Assembly: GCF_026210795.1 (NCBI RefSeq)
Contig: NC_089451.1
Span: forward strand, 3,146,001 to 3,210,000
Direction of reading: 5' to 3'
Length of the DNA stretch: 64,000 bases
From: Rhizophagus irregularis
Lineage: Eukaryota > Glomeromycota > Glomeromycetes > Glomerales > Glomeraceae
A program made the position numbers and the translations under genes. Shown here piece after piece: positions 58,742 through 64,000 of the stretch (position 1 is the stretch's first letter; every line of letters begins with the position of its first letter). Under the pieces are notes generated by a model. That model had not been told where the DNA came from and did no database searches. It saw only the letters and a list, made by a program, of their open reading frames with translations.

Positions 58742-61700
58742 ATGTCTGACAATTTTAATTATGATACGTTTGTTCGAAACCCACCCAATCCTGTAGATAC
58801 TTATAATTTTTCAGAACATGAATCTTTATTTACTACATTAAATTCCCCCCCTATCCCCAATTCCTTTAATATTTCATCCTTTAATATTAATGGCCTTCGA
58901 CATAATAGCCAAGTTAAAATTGAACAAATTTCCAACTTTTTTAACCTTAAACATATTTCTTTTGGTGGTATCGTTGATACCCATTTATCCCCTAAACGAC
59001 TTCATTTTCTCTCTAAACGCCTTCCTAATTATACTGTCTTTTCATCTGATATAGATAAAACCAAACAAGTCAAATCTACTGGTGGCGTTTCCCTTTTTAT
59101 TGAAAAATCTCTTGCTTCCCATGTACAAGATTTTGTTTCACATTCTTCACGTATTTTATCTGTTGACCTCTATTTTAAAGGCAATGTTAAATTGCGTATT
59201 TTTGTTATTTACATCCCCCCTATTTCTGATTCTAAATTACGATCTGAAACTATTGATCTCCTTTTACAATTATTAGTGCAAACTAAACAACAAAACTTTT
59301 ATCACGCCATTTGTGGTGATTTCAATATGCATTTAGATGCCTATTATCCTATTTATTTTAATCGCCCTTCTGTTGCTTCCCAACGAACTTATCGTTTGCT
59401 ACATCATCTTTTATCTCATGGATATGAAGAAACTATTCCTGTTAACGCTTCTGATTCCTTAGGCACTTTTCACTGTGACGACCAAGTTACCCGTATAGAC
59501 TATGTTTGGTCTTGTCCAATGCTTAAAAGCTTTGCTCTCACCTCCTATATATTTGACGCCCAAGACACCTGCTCTTCCGATCATAATCCCATCATCACTT
59601 ATTTCGATGATTCACTCTTGTTTGCGTCTATCAAGGTTGCTCGCGCTAAACAACTTCAACGTCGAACTCGCCGCATATTCAAATTTGATTCAGTGACTGA
59701 TCAACAATGGGAATTTTTCTCTGCTCATACTGACTCTTTATGCGACGTACCGCCATCAACCTTCTCAACATGGCATATTAATCAACAATGCGAATATTTA
59801 CATTCTCGTATATTGAAAGCTGCTAATGCTTCCCTTCCATCTGTTATAGTTGGTAATCAGCATACACCCACGATGCCCAAGGATTTAGAAGCCTTAACAC
59901 AACATTATCGTTTCCTCAGCCGTCTTTTGCATTCGATACGTTTATTGCGAAAATATCCTTCTATTTATTATAATAGATATGAACGTACTTGGTCCACCCA
60001 TTTCATTAGACTTCAAAATATTCTACATCTTTATAAGAAGGTTATTCCTTCTCCCCCTATTTTGCCTGTTTCTTTATCCATTTGTAGGCAAGACGATTTT
60101 AAATCTCTATTAGACTCATTAAAGATTATTTCTAGTGCCCTTTATGGCCTTCTTCTCCTTAAAGAAAAAGATTTCCAAGACTTTTCCATTCGTGCTAAAT
60201 TGGATGATAGGGATAACAATTTTGAAACTGACATCTCTTCATTTATTGATTCCGCTTTTTCAAGAACTCGACGTCGTATTACCTTGGATCGTGTGTTTAT
60301 CGACCACCCTACACATCCAAAATTATTGACAGACCCGCATGATATTGACGACGCCGTTATCGACCACTTCCAGAATTCCGTACCTATTAAATCATCTCCT
60401 CCAGATACCATTTCAACTTTTCCTGAAAGATGGTCTTCTGCTTATCACCCTATGGACGATGTGGATTCTTCAATTTATAATTCTTTATTGGATCCTCCTA
60501 CTCTCGAAGAGTGGTTGTCTACGGTCTCTTCAATGCCTAATGACAAAGCTCCTGGTCCTTCCATGATTACTTATGAGATGCTTAAGCATCTGGGTTCAAA
60601 CGCTTCTGCTTTGGTTTTGACCCTTGTCCAATCATGTCTTCATACCACAGATATTCCTGATTTATGGCGCCAAGCTATGGTCTTTCCTATCCCTAAACCT
60701 CACGAATGGAAATGTCAACTAAAGAATACACAACCTATTACTCTGCTTGAAGTAATTAGAAAATCTTTGGTCAAACTTTTTTATAATCGTCTCGCTTCCA
60801 TTTTGGCTTCAAATGAAGTTCTCAAAGGAGGTAACTTCGCCGGTCTCCCAGGTGGTTCTTGTCGTGACCCTATTGTCGTTCTGGAATCTATTATCCATGA
60901 TGCTCATGTCAACAAATCGCCGCTTTGGATCCTTTCGCAAGATATTTCAAAGGCTTTCGACTCGGTTGATCTCAAGATGTTGCGTTTCGCTTTAGATCGC
61001 ATTAAACTTTCTGCTTCTGCTACCAAGTTTATTTTATCCCTCTTCATGAAACGCTCTAATCGCGTTTTTACTGCTCATGGAACTACTCCTTCTTACCGTG
61101 TTCGCATTGGTATAGATCAAGGCGAAGTTATCTCTCCTTTACTCTGGGTCATATATATAGACCCTTTATTGACTGTTCTCAAAAAAGAAATGATGGATCC
61201 GTACACGCTTCATGCTCCCTCTTTAATCAATCCTTCGGCTCAGACTAATTCAGATGGATTACGAATCAATAATTTGGTCTTTATGGATGACTCTACTTTA
61301 ATTTCGTCATCCAAATCTGGAATGGAATCAATGCTTTCTATTATGGAAGAATTTTATCAAATCAATAATACTTCCGCTAATCACAACAAATATGTTTTAA
61401 TTACTAATTCGTTGCCTCCCACTTCAGTTTCTTCGCCGTCTCCAGTCGTGTTTGACTTACAACTATCTGGACTGAACAAAGTTCCTTCCATTTCTATTGT
61501 GCCTATCTCCATGAATAGCTCTTTCCGCTTCCTGGGCGTCTAGTTCAATGTAGCCGGTTCTCGTGATTTTGTCAAAAAGCAAGTTGCTAGAGAATGTACC
61601 TCTTTCGCTGCTACCGTTCGTCCTGCCAAATTATCTGCTAAACAAGTTGTTTACCTGCACAATACCGTCCTTATTCCGAAATTGGAATATCGCATGCAAG

Positions 61701-64000
61701 TCACTCACCTCTCCGAATCTGAATGTGCCTCGGCAACCAGCAGTATCCGTTCCCTGGTTAAACATAAGGCCAATTTTTCACGTGTACTCCCAGATTCTAT
61801 TTTGTTTTTATCTCAAGGCTTGGGATTGATTAATTTATTTTTTCACCAATCACAAACACATTTAACTAATTTGTTTTTATTAGCTAATTCTTCTTCTTTT
61901 TTTATGAAAAATTTATTTTTATATAGATTACGTTTAATTCAATTTTCCTTTTTGATTCCTATTTCCCCTTTGTTAGTTAAAGATTGGACTATATGGTCTA
62001 AACTTTTTGCCTTTAAACAGGATTATATCGCTTGCTCTATTGCTCTCCTGACCACCACTCCCTTCAAGCTGTTGCGTTCACAACTTTCAACTTTGCCTGA
62101 CCTTACTATATCCAACGTTCATACACCTTTATATGATGTTATGACTCCAAAAATTTTTATATCTTACTTCCGACGTCTTAAAAGTTTGCAACTTTATTAC
62201 CTATCACAATTTATTACGCCTCAAGGAACCCATATGATTACTTGGAACGTTTATCTATCCAATTTATCGAGCAAGAAAGGTCATCGTGTCCTCCCGCACA
62301 AATGGTTTAATGACATTCATCAACGCGTCACTACTCCAGGTTCCAATTCTCTCCTTTTGGATCGGTTTTCTTCTGATGCTATTCCTTCCAATATTGACTT
62401 GCTCCCCGCCTTTGGTTCCTCTCGCAAATCCATGAAATGGATCGTAACTTTGGATGATGATGGCTCCCCTCTTTTTGGAAAACAGCTCAGTAAACAACAA
62501 TATTCCTGCAAGATTGTCCATTGGACCTCTGATTGTGTAACTCGACTTAATGATGTTATCACGCTTACTCCTTGTCCCGGTTGTTTTAAACATGTACCGG
62601 TTACCCACACTAAAAGCAATCCAACAGATGTTACTCCTTTATGTATCATCCCAAAACTCTCTCCTCTTAGATCTTTACTTCTCCCAACAACGCAGGAGCG
62701 TATTAGACATGACACCACCAATATTACTTCTCCCTTTACTTGGGCGGACCTTGACGAGACTGTAAGATCCTATTATGGTCGTTTGGACATTCAACCTAAT
62801 TTTTCACATGATGCTGTGGCTACTCTCCCTTCTCCTTCTCCTCCTCCCTCTTTGGGTTCGGCCGCCCCTCTTGCTTTTGCTGCCTCACCGTTAGCGACTC
62901 CTCCTGATAACCACTATTGTTTTTATACCGATGGTTCTTTAATTAACCTTGGCATTCCTGATGTTTCTATGGGTTGGTCTTGGGTTCAAGTCCTTGATGG
63001 CGCTGGCTTTTTCCAATCTATCGCTGCTTTCGCTCATGGAGTTATTCACAATTGGCCTTCTTCTACAAGGGCTGAAATTGCCGCTATACATGCTGCTCTT
63101 ACAGTCACTCCTCCCTCTTCAACGGTCACTATTCATACTGACTCTCAATCTGCCATAGATGGTCTTCGTCTATGTGCTACCTTTTCTTATTCCAATAGTA
63201 GGCTTTATTACAAGACTACCAATTTTGAACTCTGGGCTATTATTGAACGTCTTATTTCCTCCAAATCTTTATCCGTCACGGCTGTTAAAGTGAAAGGTTA
63301 CTCTGGTAATTTCTATAATGACTACGCGGACTCTCTGGCCAACTCTGCGCATACTTCTTCTTCAGCAATTCTTCTTTCTGAACTGGATCAAGTATCTTCC
63401 CACGATTTCTTATTAAAATATGATGATATTTTATGCGAATCTAACCCGCGACGCCTATTCAAACAATATTCGCAAATGCTGTGGATGCATAGATTAACGC
63501 GTTTATCGCGTTTTAACTTTACCTTTGCTTTATCTTCCATCTCAGACTTCGTAATCGATTGGGATCTTACCTGGTCCACGTTAAATGCTGAACCTCAGCA
63601 TGATGCTTCTTTTACTCGTGCTCATGCTTCCTCTCATCGAACCTTCAAATTCAAACTCTTTTTGGAAGATTTACCTACCTTGGAACATCTTAAAAGAATC
63701 CGCCCGGACTTGTATATCGACATCTTATTATGTCGTTCATGCCTCGACTCCAAGGAAGATTTCATGCACTTATTTATGTGCAAATGTAGACGAATCGCTA
63801 TGGAACAGATTCTCCTCTCCTACCAACATCACTTTATTAACAAACTTCAAGAAGCTGGTGATCTTGTTAACAAAGATCCGTCTCTAATTATTAACAAATT
63901 TAAATCTCTTCCTTGTTGGTCCTTTTCCTCTTCAAATTGGACTTCATATAGCCTTGTCCGTGGCTGTCTTCTGAAATCCTTTGTCGCATTTTTTGAAGAA
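58742..64000 (+). pseudogene. LINE 2 ORF2, one in-frame stop, 3' end outside window
   Basis: ATG 58742. Endonuclease (SFNINGL, CGDFNMH, SDHNPI) and reverse transcriptase (SQDISKAFDSVD, FMDD) are intact. A single TAG at 61541-61543 stands where LINE 1 has TGG (GVWFN). Beyond it the same frame stays open through RNase H (YTDGS at about 62927, TDSQSA) to the window end. In the RNase H of this copy the KGHSG motif reads KGYSG, so the histidine is lost too. The segment 62511-62690 includes a CPGCFKHVPVTH Cys/His motif absent from LINE 1. Confidence 0.85.

Larger units (their letters stand above)
56459..64000 (+). mobile_element. LINE 2, same family, runs off the window
   Basis: Same 5' leader as LINE 1 (ACCGCCAATCTATTAACC from about 56470), ORF1 and ORF2 in the same order. 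It retains the 176 bp missing from LINE 1. Between the target duplication of LINE 1 and its leader lie only about 11 bp (ATAGATCTCTT), so it landed at, or was duplicated next to, the same site. Many differences from LINE 1 are at third codon positions, so both descend from lineages that were under selection. Confidence 0.88.

Overview
The window looks like nuclear DNA of an arbuscular-mycorrhizal fungus of the Rhizophagus/Glomus type. The host parts are very AT-rich. Genes carry short introns (GT...AG, about 70-100 nt) and use the standard code. The kinase has the Cys-rich leader and HHD/DLG kinase core of the large Rhizophagus TKL families. The rest is crowded with a Helitron, a Polinton/Maverick, LINEs and a small inverted-repeat element. 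No rRNA, tRNA or CRISPR was recognised. Species assignment is inference.

Layout. 1-1975: an unidentified RRM-like and repeat coiled-coil locus, cut by the window edge and interrupted. 2656-4183: a two-exon TKL-type kinase, followed by a decayed paralogue on the other strand (4755-5601). 5.9-9.1 kb: degenerate satellite-like repeats with a three-unit higher-order period. 9415-10581: a putative OB-fold gene, with a copy of its 3' end at 12.0-12.2 kb. 12.2-14.6 kb: an unidentified minus-strand fragment, then a locus rich in splice-like signals but without long frames. 15964-20013: an uninterrupted Helitron Rep/helicase gene. 21.4-27.2 kb: three KH-domain paralogues, two of them in a head-to-head inverted duplication. 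27344-27568: a MITE-like element. 28175-29683: a LINE-ORF1-like gene that runs into the Polinton repeat.

29562-44614 is a 15-kb Polinton/Maverick-like element with terminal inverted repeats of about 483 bp that differ at only about four places. It carries an SF3 (D5-like) helicase, a short protein-primed-type DNA polymerase B with an OTU-like N-terminal part, a packaging ATPase, a chromodomain integrase, a zinc-ribbon protein, an F-box protein and a protein with 2-cysteine-adaptor-like repeats. No double-jelly-roll capsid gene and no adenain-like protease were recognised. In their place is a block encoding a coiled coil, a Ty3-like Gag and a retropepsin. This Polinton-retroelement chimera is the most interesting feature of the window. 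Most intergenic gaps repeat the same short signals, a T-run after the stop and an AATTGAAGAT-like box before the next start, which suggests a transcription programme belonging to the element.

Directly after the right terminal repeat lies a 3.8-kb fragment of a second, closely related Polinton (44615-48431). It is cut by two successive LINEs of one Tad/I-like family (48432-56443 and 56459 to beyond 64000). The first LINE has a 15-bp target duplication. The two LINE copies have different lesions in ORF2: a 176-bp deletion in the first and a single in-frame TAG in the second. The right half of the window is therefore a nest of mobile elements, and the left half is host DNA with small duplicated families.
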